A stretch of DNA of 64,000 nt from Avichristensenella sp031549905 (GCA_031549905.1 JAVBPC010000032.1:1-64000), one strand, 5' to 3'; shown: positions 1 to 7,328, counted from the stretch's first letter. Made by a program: numbers and translations. Notes: a model not told the origin generated them from the sequence alone.

Positions 1-57
1 GCGGTGTTCTTCGGCTATCTTTTCGCCATTATCTTCAAACCGAAAATGAAGGTGTAA
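1..57 (+). CDS. C-terminal end of an unidentified membrane protein (partial)
   Basis: The frame is open from the window edge to a TAA at 55-57 and encodes 18 residues: a hydrophobic, aromatic-rich stretch (AVFFGYLFAIIF) followed by a basic tail (KPKMKV). This looks like the last transmembrane helix of an integral membrane protein with a positive cytoplasmic tail. Too little is present to name the family. The following gene has its own promoter, so the two need not be co-transcribed. Confidence 0.5.
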   Translation, partial: AVFFGYLFAIIFKPKMKV

Positions 58-62
58 AGTGA

Positions 63-91
63 TTGCATTTCCAGCGCAAAGGTGCTACAAT
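63..91 (+). promoter_or_regulatory. Sigma-A promoter of the ferredoxin gene
   Basis: The -35 box TTGCAT (63-68), a 17-base spacer and the -10 box TACAAT (86-91) fit the housekeeping consensus. It lies just after the upstream stop codon and about 30 bases before the ferredoxin start. The same TTGCAT -35 recurs at rpsF and rpsB. Confidence 0.75.
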
Positions 92-122
92 ACCGCCGAT
101 ATGATATGAGGAGGTGCTACAA

Positions 123-293
123 ATGGCATATAAGATCAGCGATGAGTGTATCGCGTGCGGCGCGTGCGAAGCGGAATGCCCGGTGGAGGCGATTTCCGAG
201 GGTGATGGCAAGTACGAAATCGATCCCGATAAGTGCATCGATTGCGGTTCCTGCGCCGGCGTTTGCCCGACTTCCGCGATTTCCGAAGGCTGA
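123..293 (+). CDS. 2x[4Fe-4S] ferredoxin
   Basis: A 56-residue bacterial-type ferredoxin, a soluble one-electron carrier for clostridial redox enzymes. Two classic cluster motifs are visible: C9-x2-C12-x2-C15-x3-C19-P, and C38-x2-C41-x2-C44-x3-C48-P. Each contributes three cysteines to one [4Fe-4S] cluster and one to the other. The length is normal for the clostridial family. The ATG at 123 follows AGGAGG at 109-114 with good spacing. The gene appears monocistronic: it has its own promoter at 63-91 and a strong intrinsic terminator at 322-348. Its physiological partner cannot be told from the context. Confidence 0.96.
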   Translation: MAYKISDECIACGACEAECPVEAISEGDGKYEIDPDKCIDCGSCAGVCPTSAISEG

Positions 294-321
294 GCCTTCG
301 TCGCTAAGAAGAGGTTTCTTG

Positions 322-348
322 GGATACCGCATTCCGGTATCCTTTTTT
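322..348 (+). terminator. Intrinsic terminator after ferredoxin
   Basis: A perfect 8-bp stem GGATACCG/CGGTATCC with a 5-base loop is followed directly by TTTTTT. It separates the ferredoxin unit from the rpsF operon. Confidence 0.88.
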
Positions 349-372
349 ATTGCAAAAAAAGTTAGGTTTTGC

Positions 373-401
373 TTGCATTTTGGCTTTTTGCCTGCTATAA
401 T
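373..401 (+). promoter_or_regulatory. Sigma-A promoter of the rpsF-ssb-rpsR operon
   Basis: TTGCAT (373-378), a 17-base spacer and TATAAT (396-401), preceded by TG at 393-394 (extended -10). The element CTTGCAT...TGCTATAAT is shared with the rpsB promoter at 5002-5030. The untranslated leader of about 60 bases contains a small CTTGC/GCAAG hairpin (418-430). Whether this is part of an S6:S18 autoregulatory site is speculative. Confidence 0.88.
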
Positions 402-469
402 CCATATCCGGCACATCCTTGCTCTGCAAGCGATGCAGGGCCACAAGTCCACAAGGAGGTGAAAGGAAA

Positions 470-934
470 ATGAGCAAGTATGAGTTGATGTATATCATCG
501 ACGCTTCGCTCGAGGAAGCTCCCCGGAAGGAACTGATCGAAAAGGTCAACGCTTTGATCACCGGCAACGGTGGCGAAGTGGAAAAGGTAGATGAATGGGG
601 CAAACGCCGCCTGGCGTATCCCATCAACTACAAGAATGACGGTTACTATGTCCTGCTGAACTTTGCGGCGGGCTCTGATCTCCCCAAAGAGATCGAGCGC
701 GTTCTGCAAATTTCGGAAGACGTGCTGCGCTACCTGATCATCAAGATTGAGCAGAAGCAGACCAGCGTGAAGCCGCGCCCCGTCCCCGTGCGCCCGGCAT
801 ATGGCCGTCCCGCGCAGGAAGCCGCGCCGGCGGAAGCCGCAGAAGCCGCGCCCGTCGAAGCAGCGCCCGTGGAAACGGCCGCCGTGGAAGCGGAACCCGC
901 TGTTGCAGTGGAAGAGACCGCGCCGGAGGCGTAA
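470..934 (+). CDS. rpsF: 30S ribosomal protein S6 (bS6)
   Basis: Small-subunit protein that pairs with S18 on the central domain of 16S rRNA. The N-terminal 95 or so residues are a standard S6 fold: MSKYELMYIIDASLEE, then WGKRRLAYPINYKNDGYY and FAAGSDLPKEIERVLQISEDVLRYLI. The protein is 154 residues against roughly 95-100 for many homologues. The extra part is a low-complexity Ala/Pro/Glu tail from about residue 110, which is acidic and probably disordered. ATG 470 is chosen because AAGGAGGTG lies at 453-461. It is first in the conserved rpsF-ssb-rpsR operon. Confidence 0.97.
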   Translation: MSKYELMYIIDASLEEAPRKELIEKVNALITGNGGEVEKVDEWGKRRLAYPINYKNDGYYVLLNFAAGSDLPKEIERVLQISEDVLRYLIIKIEQKQTSVKPRPVPVRPAYGRPAQEAAPAEAAEAAPVEAAPVETAAVEAEPAVAVEETAPEA

Positions 935-955
935 CCCCAGGAAGGCAGGGTACAT

Positions 956-1393
956 ATGAACAAGATTTTCTTAATCGGCAACCTGACCCGCGACCCCGAA
1001 CTGCGCACCACGCCCAACGGCTTTTCCATCTGCACATTCGGCCTGGCGGTAAACCGCCGCCGCAAGGTGGAAGGGCAGCCGGATGTTGACTTCTTTACGA
1101 TCAACGCATGGCGGCAACTGGGCGAAACCTGCGCCAAGTACCTTTCCAAGGGGCGCAAGGTTTGCGTGACAGGGGCGCTTCAGGCCCGGATGTATGACGG
1201 GAAAGACGGCGTCAAGCGGATGAGCCTGGATGTCGAAGCTGACGATATCGAGTTCTTGCCCAATGCCGCGCAGGCGGGCGAAATGCCCTCCGCGCCAAAC
1301 CCGCCCGCCGAAAGGGCGCAGCAGGCCCCGCAGGCTTTTGCCCCGATGGAGACCGGGTTTACCCAGGTGGATGAGGACGAGCTTCCGTTCTGA
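956..1393 (+). CDS. ssb: Single-stranded DNA-binding protein
   Basis: Homotetrameric protein that coats single-stranded DNA in replication, repair and recombination. The 145-residue product has an N-terminal OB-fold (MNKIFLIGNLTRDPELR, then VDFFTINAWRQLGETCAKYL and KGRKVCVTGALQ) covering about residues 1-105. A short Pro/Ala-rich linker leads to the acidic interaction tip, ending DEDELPF, which recruits partner proteins. The gene lies 21 bases after rpsF and 38 before rpsR, the universal Bacillota arrangement. AGGCAGGG upstream of ATG 956 serves as the ribosome-binding site. Confidence 0.98.
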   Translation: MNKIFLIGNLTRDPELRTTPNGFSICTFGLAVNRRRKVEGQPDVDFFTINAWRQLGETCAKYLSKGRKVCVTGALQARMYDGKDGVKRMSLDVEADDIEFLPNAAQAGEMPSAPNPPAERAQQAPQAFAPMETGFTQVDEDELPF

Positions 1394-1431
1394 TAATGGA
1401 ACGGAGCAATCAATAAAGGAGGTTTCATTGC

Positions 1432-1686
1432 ATGTCTGAAGATCGTGACGACAGAGGCAGGCGCCCTCGCGGCAGAAAACCGCGCCGCAAGGTTTGCAGC
1501 TTCTGCGTAGATAAGATTGAGTTTATCGACTATAAGGATGTTGGCCGCATTCGCCGCTTCACCAATGAGCGCGGCAAGATCCTGCCCCGCCGCATGACCG
1601 GCAACTGCGCCAAGCATCAGCGCCAGCTTTCTGAGTCTATCAAGCGTGCGCGCGCCGTGGCGCTGCTGCCCTTCACCGTAGACTGA
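1432..1686 (+). CDS. rpsR: 30S ribosomal protein S18 (bS18)
   Basis: Small-subunit protein that forms a heterodimer with S6. The 84-residue product has a basic Arg-rich N-terminus (about residues 5-20) and the family core: VCSFCVDKIEFIDYKD, then VGRIRRFTNERGKILPRR and GNCAKHQRQLSESIKRAR. The Cys-x2-Cys at residues 22-25 plus C61 and H64 suggest the zinc-binding (C+) form of S18. AAAGGAGG lies at 1415-1422 before ATG 1432. It is last in the rpsF operon. The next 180 bases hold a palindromic repeat and then a terminator. Confidence 0.97.
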   Translation: MSEDRDDRGRRPRGRKPRRKVCSFCVDKIEFIDYKDVGRIRRFTNERGKILPRRMTGNCAKHQRQLSESIKRARAVALLPFTVD

Positions 1687-1702
1687 TTTTGTAGACCAAC
1701 AA

Positions 1703-1863
1703 GGTAACCGCTGATCTATTCGCACGGCGGTTGGCGGACGTATTTCCGCCATCTGCGGCCTGCAAAACCCTCGACGTAGCGCTGCTACGCCTTCGGATTT
1801 TGTGCGCCGCATCTGACGAAAATTCGCCTCGCCACCCACCGAACGAATAAATCGGCAGTTACC
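1703..1863 (+). repeat. Palindromic intergenic repeat, copy 1 (161 bp)
   Basis: A non-coding element whose two halves are near reverse complements: GGTAACCGCTGATCTATTCG at the left end and CGAATAAATCGGCAGTTACC at the right. At its centre is the hairpin core CGTAGCGCTGCTACG (1775-1789). The same layout and core occur at 10941-11099 and, inverted, at 51400-51557. It has no recognisable transposase. This copy lies between rpsR and its terminator. Confidence 0.85.
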
Positions 1864-1865
1864 AA

Positions 1866-1897
1866 GGCCCGCGGCAATAGCTTGCGGGCCCGTTTTC
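1866..1897 (+). terminator. Intrinsic terminator of the rpsF operon
   Basis: The 7-bp stem GGCCCGC (1866-1872) / GCGGGCC (1884-1890) with an 11-base loop is followed by CGTTTT. It sits directly after repeat copy 1 and before the ThuA-like gene. Confidence 0.75.
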
Positions 1898-1933
1898 TGT
1901 ATATTTTGCCAGCCAATAAGGAGGCGAAACGCT

Positions 1934-2665
1934 ATGGCCATCCGCGTAACCATTTGGAATGAGTTTGTGCATGAGCAAAAGGAACCGCGCATCATGGAAA
2001 TGTACCCCGGCGGCATCCACGCCGAGCTTGCGCGTGGGCTTGCACATGATGATTTTGTCATTCGCACCGCCACGCTTTCGCAAGATGATGAGCACGGCCT
2101 GTCTGAAGAGGTGCTCCGCGATACCGACGTGCTGCTTTGGTGGGGGCATATCGCGCACAAACAGGTGAGCGATACGGTGGCGGAGCGCGTGGTAAACCGC
2201 GTGCACGAGGGCATGGGGCTCATTCCCATGCATTCCGCGCATATGTCCAAGCCCTTTGTCAGGCTGATGGGCACCCCGTGTTCCCTCCAGTGGCGCGAGA
2301 TGAACGAGCGCGCGCATGTCTGGACGGTCGCGCCGTCGCACCCAATCGCGCAGGGCGTACCGCTGGAATTCACGCTGGAGCATGAAGAGATGTACGGCGA
2401 AGTATTCCACATCCCTAAGCCGGATGATATTGTTTTCATTACCTGGTTTCAGGGCGGCAACGTATTCCGCGGCGGCTGCACGTTTACGCGCGGCGCGGGC
2501 AAGATCTTCTATTTTCATCCCGGTCATGAAACGCTGCCCAGCTTCAAGAATGAAAATGTGCTGCGCGTATTATCCAATGCGATCCGCTGGGCAGTTCCGC
2601 CGGAGCGCAAGGATTTTCATGCAAACGAATGGGTAGAACCGCTGGAAAAACTGCCCAAGGTATGA
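1934..2665 (+). CDS. ThuA-like protein (trehalose utilization family)
   Basis: A 243-residue protein with the fold of the ThuA/class I glutamine amidotransferase-like group. Recognisable segments are RVTIWNEFVHEQ at the N-terminus, a glycine-flanked DVLLWWGHIAH (about residues 66-76), GLIPMHSAHMSKPF (about 95-108) and a C-terminal KIFYFHPGHETLP. In proteobacteria ThuA acts on oxidised trehalose or related disaccharides, but the substrate of this clostridial branch is unknown. AAGGAGG (1918-1924) stands nine bases before ATG 1934. No sugar transporter or second Thu gene lies beside it, so the trehalose label is a family name only. Confidence 0.85.
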   Translation: MAIRVTIWNEFVHEQKEPRIMEMYPGGIHAELARGLAHDDFVIRTATLSQDDEHGLSEEVLRDTDVLLWWGHIAHKQVSDTVAERVVNRVHEGMGLIPMHSAHMSKPFVRLMGTPCSLQWREMNERAHVWTVAPSHPIAQGVPLEFTLEHEEMYGEVFHIPKPDDIVFITWFQGGNVFRGGCTFTRGAGKIFYFHPGHETLPSFKNENVLRVLSNAIRWAVPPERKDFHANEWVEPLEKLPKV

Positions 2666-2671
2666 TACACT
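2643..2671 (+). promoter_or_regulatory. Possible promoter for the exported protein gene
   Basis: TGGAAA (2643-2648), 17 bases, TACACT (2666-2671). The -35 is poor and lies inside the end of the ThuA-like gene. The spacing is right and the next start codon is 31 bases downstream. Confidence 0.35.
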
Positions 2672-2701
2672 ATCAGCATTAAGCAGAAAGTGGGTGCAAT
2701 A

Positions 2702-3217
2702 ATGAAAAGATTGGTCCGGTTGTGCGCAGCCGCATTGGCGCTGTTGGCGTTGTTTTGCGGTCTGGTCGCGCAGGCGGAAGGATCGGAAAGCATAGCGCCC
2801 GCCGATTTGCCTCAATTGCCGTTTCTGGGTAAGACGCTGGTCATCGCAGGGGTGTTGGACAGCCCCTCCTATGTGGAAGGGAACCCCCCGCTGCAGGGCG
2901 AGCGGCTGCTCCTTGTGAAGTTCGCTGTGCCGGACGGCGGCATCGCGATTCGCGATCTGCTGGATTACATAGGATGTTTCTGGCTGGAAGACCCGAATGA
3001 GGACTACTACGAAGCGCTTGCTTACCTGCCCAAGAACATGGTGTTCATCGCCAAAAACGGCGTATTCGGCACGGCACAGACGCAAACGGGGTTCCAGCTG
3101 CTGTTTTGCGTGCCGGAGGATTTCACGCTTGAAGATTTGGCGCTGATGGTAGAAGACCCAAACACAAAGGTGGGCAGCGTCGAGATGTCGAAGGTACCCT
3201 TGCTGCCGGAGGATTGA
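2702..3217 (+). CDS. Exported protein of unknown function
   Basis: I do not recognise this 171-residue protein. ATG 2702 is chosen because the product then begins with a textbook signal peptide: MKR, a hydrophobic core (LCAAALALLALFCGLVAQA) and a likely signal peptidase I cleavage after AQA. A GTG four codons upstream is the alternative. The mature part is acidic (pairs such as EDPNEDYYE and PEDFTLEDL), with several short hydrophobic beta-like segments (TLVIAGVL, RLLLVKFAV, MVFIAKNGVFG). There is one internal Cys pair candidate and no lipobox. It converges with the small membrane-protein gene on the opposite strand, with no gap between their stop codons. Confidence 0.75.
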   Translation: MKRLVRLCAAALALLALFCGLVAQAEGSESIAPADLPQLPFLGKTLVIAGVLDSPSYVEGNPPLQGERLLLVKFAVPDGGIAIRDLLDYIGCFWLEDPNEDYYEALAYLPKNMVFIAKNGVFGTAQTQTGFQLLFCVPEDFTLEDLALMVEDPNTKVGSVEMSKVPLLPED

Positions 3218-3547
3218 TCATCCCCCGGCTTTTTCTTTTATGTCGATCACAGCCTGCGCTTTTTTTGCGTCCGACTGTGAGAAGGTGGTTTCATAGGCGC
3301 CCATTGTGGCAAGCGCCACCAGCAGTGAGTTGAGCAGCACCAGCGGCACGCATGCCCAGGTCAAGTCGCCCGCAATCAAGTGTGCCAGCAGCAACAACAC
3401 AAAAGCGATAACCCATGCAAGGAAGCGCGTGGGGATCTTCCAAACCTTATCCAGCGGTACTTTCAAAAACTGTACGATGAGCAGCGTTGCGGCCGTACAT
3501 CCGCTTAGCGTTGCCAAGGTATTCCATGTGAATAACGATGTTTCCAT
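3218..3547 (-). CDS. Small holin-like membrane protein
   Basis: A 109-residue protein with three predicted membrane segments: about residues 10-27 (TLATLSGCTAATLLIVQFL), 42-60 (FLAWVIAFVLLLLAHLIAG) and 64-85 (TWACVPLVLLNSLLVALATMGA). It ends in a charged lysine/glutamate-rich tail. Size and layout resemble small phage-holin-like proteins scattered in clostridial genomes, but no lysin or phage gene is nearby, so a holin role is only a resemblance. GGAGGTG lies seven bases upstream of ATG 3547. The gene is divergent from the ferritin-like gene and convergent with the exported protein gene. Confidence 0.7.
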   Translation of the reverse strand: METSLFTWNTLATLSGCTAATLLIVQFLKVPLDKVWKIPTRFLAWVIAFVLLLLAHLIAGDLTWACVPLVLLNSLLVALATMGAYETTFSQSDAKKAQAVIDIKEKAGG

Positions 3548-3714
3548 GATTCACCTCCATGGCATAGCGTATGTCCTCTTCTATGCAATCTTTCCCAGCG
3601 CAAAACTTTTCATTGTAGGCAATCCTAAAGGCGCGGGGGTTTTCTCAGAAATCCCCTTATGGCGCATATCTGTGAATTTGCGCCTGCAATGAAAACTTGC
3701 GATGGAGGAAGCAT

Positions 3715-4959
3715 ATGAACCCGTTCCTGGAAAAACCGATGGACCTGTGGCAATCCTTTGAAAACTGGCAGGCGATCTACCCAAAACCGTATGTTGCGCG
3801 CCAAGTTGACCCCTTCACCAGAACCCGCGTGATCCTGATGAACGGCACGGAGTTTGAATCCCAGTGGTTCATGCACCATCTGTCCCGCCACACGGATAAT
3901 GCCGACCTGCGCCGGGAGGTCGCGCTGCTGCGCCGCATTGAACAGCAACAGCAAAAGAAGGTTTCCGCGCTGAAGCCCGCGGATGAGTCGCTGCTTGAAC
4001 ACACGATCGGCTATGAGCAGCTGGCGGTGGAATTGACGGCACTGCTGGCACAGCGGGAGCCAAACCCATCCGTCAAGGCAGCGCTGGACTTTGCCCTTCT
4101 GGAGGACTTTGATCACCTGTACCGCTATGCCGACCTGCTGGAAATGCGGGAGGGCATCAATGCGGAACAGCTGGTGGGCAAGTATACGGAGATCATGCCC
4201 GGCCGTCCCACGATTGCTGAGCACCGCTTCCCGTATGATAACATCCGCGCATTCGTGGATTACAAGACAGCCGCGCCCATCACAAAGCTGAACATCGGCA
4301 TCATCACTGCCGCGGAGCAGCAGACGATGAACTACTACATGAACATCGCCAATCTGTATCCTTATGATGACGGCCGCAAGCTGTACCAGGAGATCGGCCT
4401 GATTGAAGAGCAGCACGTCAGCCATTATGAAAGCCTGATGGACCCGAACGTTACCTGGCTGGAGTGCATGCTCAATTACCAGTATACCGAATGCTACCTG
4501 TACTATTCCTGCTACCAGGATGAAACCGACCCGGCGATCAAGCAGCTGTGGGAGCAGCAGTTCATGGTTGAAGTCGCTCACCTGCACAAGGCGGCAGAAT
4601 TGCTTAAGCGCTTTGAGGGCAAGGAGTGGCAGCAGGTAATCCCGAATGGGGAGTTCCCCGAGCTCCTGAACTTCCGTTCCAACATCGATTATGTGCGCGG
4701 CGTGCTGGCGGCTTCCGCCCACATGACAAACGAAAAGGAGCGCTATGTGTCCGTCGACCAACTGCCGGGCGGATACGAGTTCTTTCGCTTCCAGAATGCG
4801 ATCAATAACCCGGTGGAAGGCGTGCCCTCGCACCAGACGATCCAGCAGTACATCAAACAGCGCGGCCGCGATTACCGCTTTGAAACCGCGCCGAACCCGA
4901 TTCCAGCGCTGCAGGATACCCGCGCGGACAATACCACCGTAGGCCGGCAGTATCAGTAA
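3715..4959 (+). CDS. Ferritin-like (putative diiron) protein
   Basis: A 414-residue protein that appears to be built of two helical bundles. The C-terminal half shows a spaced ligand set typical of ferritin-like diiron proteins: E231-x2-H234, E260 and E286-x2-H289. The N-terminal half has a weaker set (E95, E101, E106 and D131-x2-H134). Tyrosines are plentiful near the putative site (NYQYTECYLYYSCYQ). Such proteins handle iron, oxygen or peroxide, and no substrate can be inferred here. ATG 3715 is preferred because GGAGG lies about eight bases upstream. The last 70 residues are a polar tail rich in Pro and Asn. The gene is followed by a strong terminator, so it is likely a single-gene unit. 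Confidence 0.7.
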   Translation: MNPFLEKPMDLWQSFENWQAIYPKPYVARQVDPFTRTRVILMNGTEFESQWFMHHLSRHTDNADLRREVALLRRIEQQQQKKVSALKPADESLLEHTIGYEQLAVELTALLAQREPNPSVKAALDFALLEDFDHLYRYADLLEMREGINAEQLVGKYTEIMPGRPTIAEHRFPYDNIRAFVDYKTAAPITKLNIGIITAAEQQTMNYYMNIANLYPYDDGRKLYQEIGLIEEQHVSHYESLMDPNVTWLECMLNYQYTECYLYYSCYQDETDPAIKQLWEQQFMVEVAHLHKAAELLKRFEGKEWQQVIPNGEFPELLNFRSNIDYVRGVLAASAHMTNEKERYVSVDQLPGGYEFFRFQNAINNPVEGVPSHQTIQQYIKQRGRDYRFETAPNPIPALQDTRADNTTVGRQYQ

Positions 4960-4972
4960 CGCGAAAATGTTC

Positions 4973-4999
4973 AAAAACCGGCTTTTTTGCCGGTTTTTT
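4973..4999 (+). terminator. Intrinsic terminator after the ferritin-like gene
   Basis: The stem AAAAACCGGC / GCCGGTTTTTT has a loop of six Ts. The T-tract is part of the 3' arm and continues beyond it. The A-rich 5' arm could also make it work in the reverse direction. Confidence 0.88.
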
Positions 5000-5001
5000 G
5001 C

Positions 5002-5030
5002 TTGCATCCATTTTTCCATTGTGCTATAAT
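5002..5030 (+). promoter_or_regulatory. Sigma-A promoter of the rpsB operon
   Basis: TTGCAT (5002-5007), 17 bases, TATAAT (5025-5030), with TG at 5022-5023 (extended -10). It is nearly identical in both boxes and flanks to the rpsF promoter. A leader of about 90 bases precedes rpsB. Confidence 0.9.
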
Positions 5031-5125
5031 ACTTCGGAAAACGCACTTTTGCCGATTGGCGCGGCCGTGCCTACATGGCTCCGCATCAAGACGACGCAAA
5101 AGGTGGAAAAACGAGGAGGTATCCC

Positions 5126-5854
5126 ATGGCTGTCATTTCTATGAAGCAACTGCTGGAAGCAGGCGTGCACTTCGGTCACCAAACGCGCCGCTGGAACCCC
5201 AAGATGGCGCCCTACATCTTCACCGAACGCAACGGCATCTACATCATCGACCTGCAGAAGACCGTTCGCAAGATCGACGACGCGTACATGTTCATCCGTG
5301 ACATCGCGATGGAAGGCAAGTCCATCCTGTTCGTGGGCACGAAGAAGCAGGCGCAGGAATCCATCGAACAGGAAGCCAAGCGCTGCAACATGTTTTATGT
5401 CAACAACCGCTGGCTGGGTGGCATGCTGACCAACTTCAAAACCATCCGCACCCGCGTTGACCGCCTGAACCGGATCGACCAGATGGAACAGTCCGGCCAG
5501 TTTGAAGTCCTTCCCAAGAAGGAAGTCATCAAGCTGATGCACGAGCGTGAGAAGCTGGAAGCCAACCTGGGCGGTATCCGTGAAATGAAGAAGCTGCCCG
5601 GCGCGCTGTTCGTGGTTGACCCGCGCAAGGAGCACATCGCCGTTACCGAAGCGCGCATCCTGGGCATTCCGATTGTCGGCATCGTTGATACCAACTGCGA
5701 CCCCGATGAAATCGACTACGTCATCCCCGGCAACGACGACGCGATCCGCGCCGTGAAGCTGATTGCTGGCCGGATGGCCGATGCGGTGCTGGAAGGCAAG
5801 CAGGGTGAACAGTCCGCTGAAGAAGGTGTGCCCGCCGAGGCGACCGGAGCCTAA
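5126..5854 (+). CDS. rpsB: 30S ribosomal protein S2 (uS2)
   Basis: Small-subunit protein needed for late assembly and for docking S1-like factors. The 242-residue sequence is canonical: ISMKQLLEAGVHFGHQTRRW, then NGIYIIDLQKTVRKI, FVGTKKQAQ, RWLGGMLTNFKTI and a C-terminal DTNCDPDEIDYVIPGNDDAIR. ATG 5126 follows GAGGAGGT (5113-5120) with correct spacing. An in-frame upstream ATG at 5075 has no ribosome-binding site. It is followed 40 bases later by tsf, as in nearly all bacteria. Confidence 0.98.
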   Translation: MAVISMKQLLEAGVHFGHQTRRWNPKMAPYIFTERNGIYIIDLQKTVRKIDDAYMFIRDIAMEGKSILFVGTKKQAQESIEQEAKRCNMFYVNNRWLGGMLTNFKTIRTRVDRLNRIDQMEQSGQFEVLPKKEVIKLMHEREKLEANLGGIREMKKLPGALFVVDPRKEHIAVTEARILGIPIVGIVDTNCDPDEIDYVIPGNDDAIRAVKLIAGRMADAVLEGKQGEQSAEEGVPAEATGA

Positions 5855-5894
5855 CTTCTGGTAGAGATAGACTGAAAATAGGGAGGACCAATCC

Positions 5895-6554
5895 ATGGCC
5901 ATTACCACTGATATGATTAAAGAGCTGCGCGAGCGTACCGGCGCGGGCATGATGAACTGCAAAGAGGCGCTTGTGGAGACCGATGGCAACGTTGAGAAGG
6001 CGATCGAGATCCTGCGCGAGAAGGGCCTTGCCGCCGCCGCGAAGAAGGCTGGCCGCATCGCCGCCGAGGGCATTGTCGATTCTTACATCCACATGGGCGG
6101 AAAAATCGGCGTTCTGCTTGAGGTCAACTGCGAGACTGACTTCGTTGCCAATACCGCTCAGTTCCGCGACCTGGTGCATGATATTGCCATGCACATCGCA
6201 GCTGCGAAGCCCGAGTTCCTGGATAAGAGCGAAGTGCCCACCGACAACCTTGAGAAAGAGAAAGAGATCCTGCGCGTGCAGGCCCTGAACGAGGGCAAGC
6301 CCGAGAAGATCGTCGACCGCATGGTCGAGGGCCGGATCGAGAAGTATTACAAAGAGGTTTGCCTGATGGAGCAGGGATTCGTTAAGGATCCGGACAAGAC
6401 GATCCGCGACCTGATCTCCGACGCAACCGTCGCCATTGGCGAGAAGATTTCCATCCGCCGCTTTGTCCGCTTTGAGCGTGGCGAGGGCATCGAGAAGCGC
6501 AAGGATAACTTCGCCGAGGAAATCGCGGAGCAGACGCGCAAAGCGGGCCTGTAA
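5895..6554 (+). CDS. tsf: Elongation factor Ts
   Basis: Guanine-nucleotide exchange factor for EF-Tu. The N-terminal UBA-like domain carries the signature LRERTGAGMMNCKEAL (about residues 11-26). It is followed by the core motif EVNCETDFVANTAQFRDLVHDIAMHIAA (about residues 76-103). The protein is 219 residues, shorter than the roughly 290 of Bacillus and closer to the compact form seen in Thermus, so part of the second core subdomain is missing or reduced. GGGAGG precedes ATG 5895. A strong terminator separates it from pyrH. Confidence 0.97.
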   Translation: MAITTDMIKELRERTGAGMMNCKEALVETDGNVEKAIEILREKGLAAAAKKAGRIAAEGIVDSYIHMGGKIGVLLEVNCETDFVANTAQFRDLVHDIAMHIAAAKPEFLDKSEVPTDNLEKEKEILRVQALNEGKPEKIVDRMVEGRIEKYYKEVCLMEQGFVKDPDKTIRDLISDATVAIGEKISIRRFVRFERGEGIEKRKDNFAEEIAEQTRKAGL

Positions 6555-6566
6555 GGCAAAAAAGCA

Positions 6567-6601
6567 AAGAGGCTGTCTCCCACGAGACGGCCTCTTTTTT
6601 A
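6567..6601 (+). terminator. Intrinsic terminator between tsf and pyrH
   Basis: The 12-bp stem AGAGGCTGTCTC / GAGACGGCCTCT (one G-T pair) has a four-base loop and a TTTTTT tail ending at 6600. It sits 13 bases after the tsf stop and only 20 before the pyrH start. No promoter is obvious between it and pyrH, so pyrH probably depends on read-through. Confidence 0.85.
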
Positions 6602-6620
6602 AAGAGAGGGGCGCGCATCA

Positions 6621-7328
6621 ATGTACAAACGGGTATTGATCAAGCTGTCCGGCGAGGCGCTGGGCAAGGATGGCACGCTGTTTGATTTTGAAATGATCGC
6701 CCGCGCGGCGGAGGCGGTTGCGCGGATTGCGCGCGGCGGCATGCAGGTGGCGCTGATGCTGGGCGGCGGGAACATCTGGCGCGGGCGAAAAGGTCCGGCC
6801 GCAAACATGGATGCAGTGACCGCAGACCACATGGGCATGCTGGCAACGATGATCAACTCCCTGGCGATGCGCGACGCAATAGAGCAGCGGGGCATGGAAA
6901 CGCGCGTGCTCAGTGCAGTGGAAATGAACCGCTTTGCGGAAGGGTATGTGCCCAGGAACGCCGTGCGCCACCTGGAAAAAGGCCGCATCGTTCTCTTCGC
7001 CTGCGGAAACGGCGACCCTTTCCATTCTACTGACACCGCAGCCGCGCAGCGTGCCGCGGAAATCAATGCCGATGCGCTGCTCATGGCGAAAAATGTAGAT
7101 GCGATCTACGACAAAAATCCGAGCCTCCATAGCGATGCGCAGCGCTTTCCGTCGCTGACGTACGCGGAGGCCCTGTCGCTTGATCAGGGCGCGGTGGATG
7201 TGGAAGCGCTGATTATTCTGAAAAACAACAAGCTGCCGGAACTTCTTGTGTTTGATCTAAAAACGCCGGAAGATCTGGTGTTGGTGGCAAACGGGGAAAA
7301 GGAACCGGGAACAAGGATTCATCCGTAA
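6621..7328 (+). CDS. pyrH: Uridylate kinase
   Basis: Hexameric cytosolic UMP kinase, an amino-acid-kinase fold enzyme that converts UMP + ATP to UDP. The 235-residue product shows the family motifs: VLIKLSGEALG at the N-terminus, the glycine-rich LMLGGGNIWRG (about residues 47-57), the UMP-binding DHMGMLATMINSLAMRDA and AQRAAEINADALLMAKNVDAIYDKNP. GAGAGGGG (6603-6610) is the ribosome-binding site. The position between tsf and frr matches the conserved rpsB-tsf-pyrH-frr order. It would be regulated by UTP and GTP as in the family. Confidence 0.97.
   Translation: MYKRVLIKLSGEALGKDGTLFDFEMIARAAEAVARIARGGMQVALMLGGGNIWRGRKGPAANMDAVTADHMGMLATMINSLAMRDAIEQRGMETRVLSAVEMNRFAEGYVPRNAVRHLEKGRIVLFACGNGDPFHSTDTAAAQRAAEINADALLMAKNVDAIYDKNPSLHSDAQRFPSLTYAEALSLDQGAVDVEALIILKNNKLPELLVFDLKTPEDLVLVANGEKEPGTRIHP

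Noticed and set aside
402..469. S6:S18 autoregulatory RNA motif in the rpsF leader
   Set aside because: A small hairpin and a CCG are present, but the fold I can draw does not clearly match the known motif. A covariance-model search would be needed.
3218..3547. Holin-like gene as evidence of a prophage remnant
   Set aside because: No endolysin or other phage gene is adjacent. Small three-helix membrane proteins are too common for the inference.
3625..5046. A 473-codon open frame on the minus strand opposite the ferritin-like gene
   Set aside because: It is fully antisense to a gene with good codon use, a ribosome-binding site and metal-ligand motifs. Its own product is low-complexity with no recognisable domain. 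Long antisense frames are common in GC-rich DNA.
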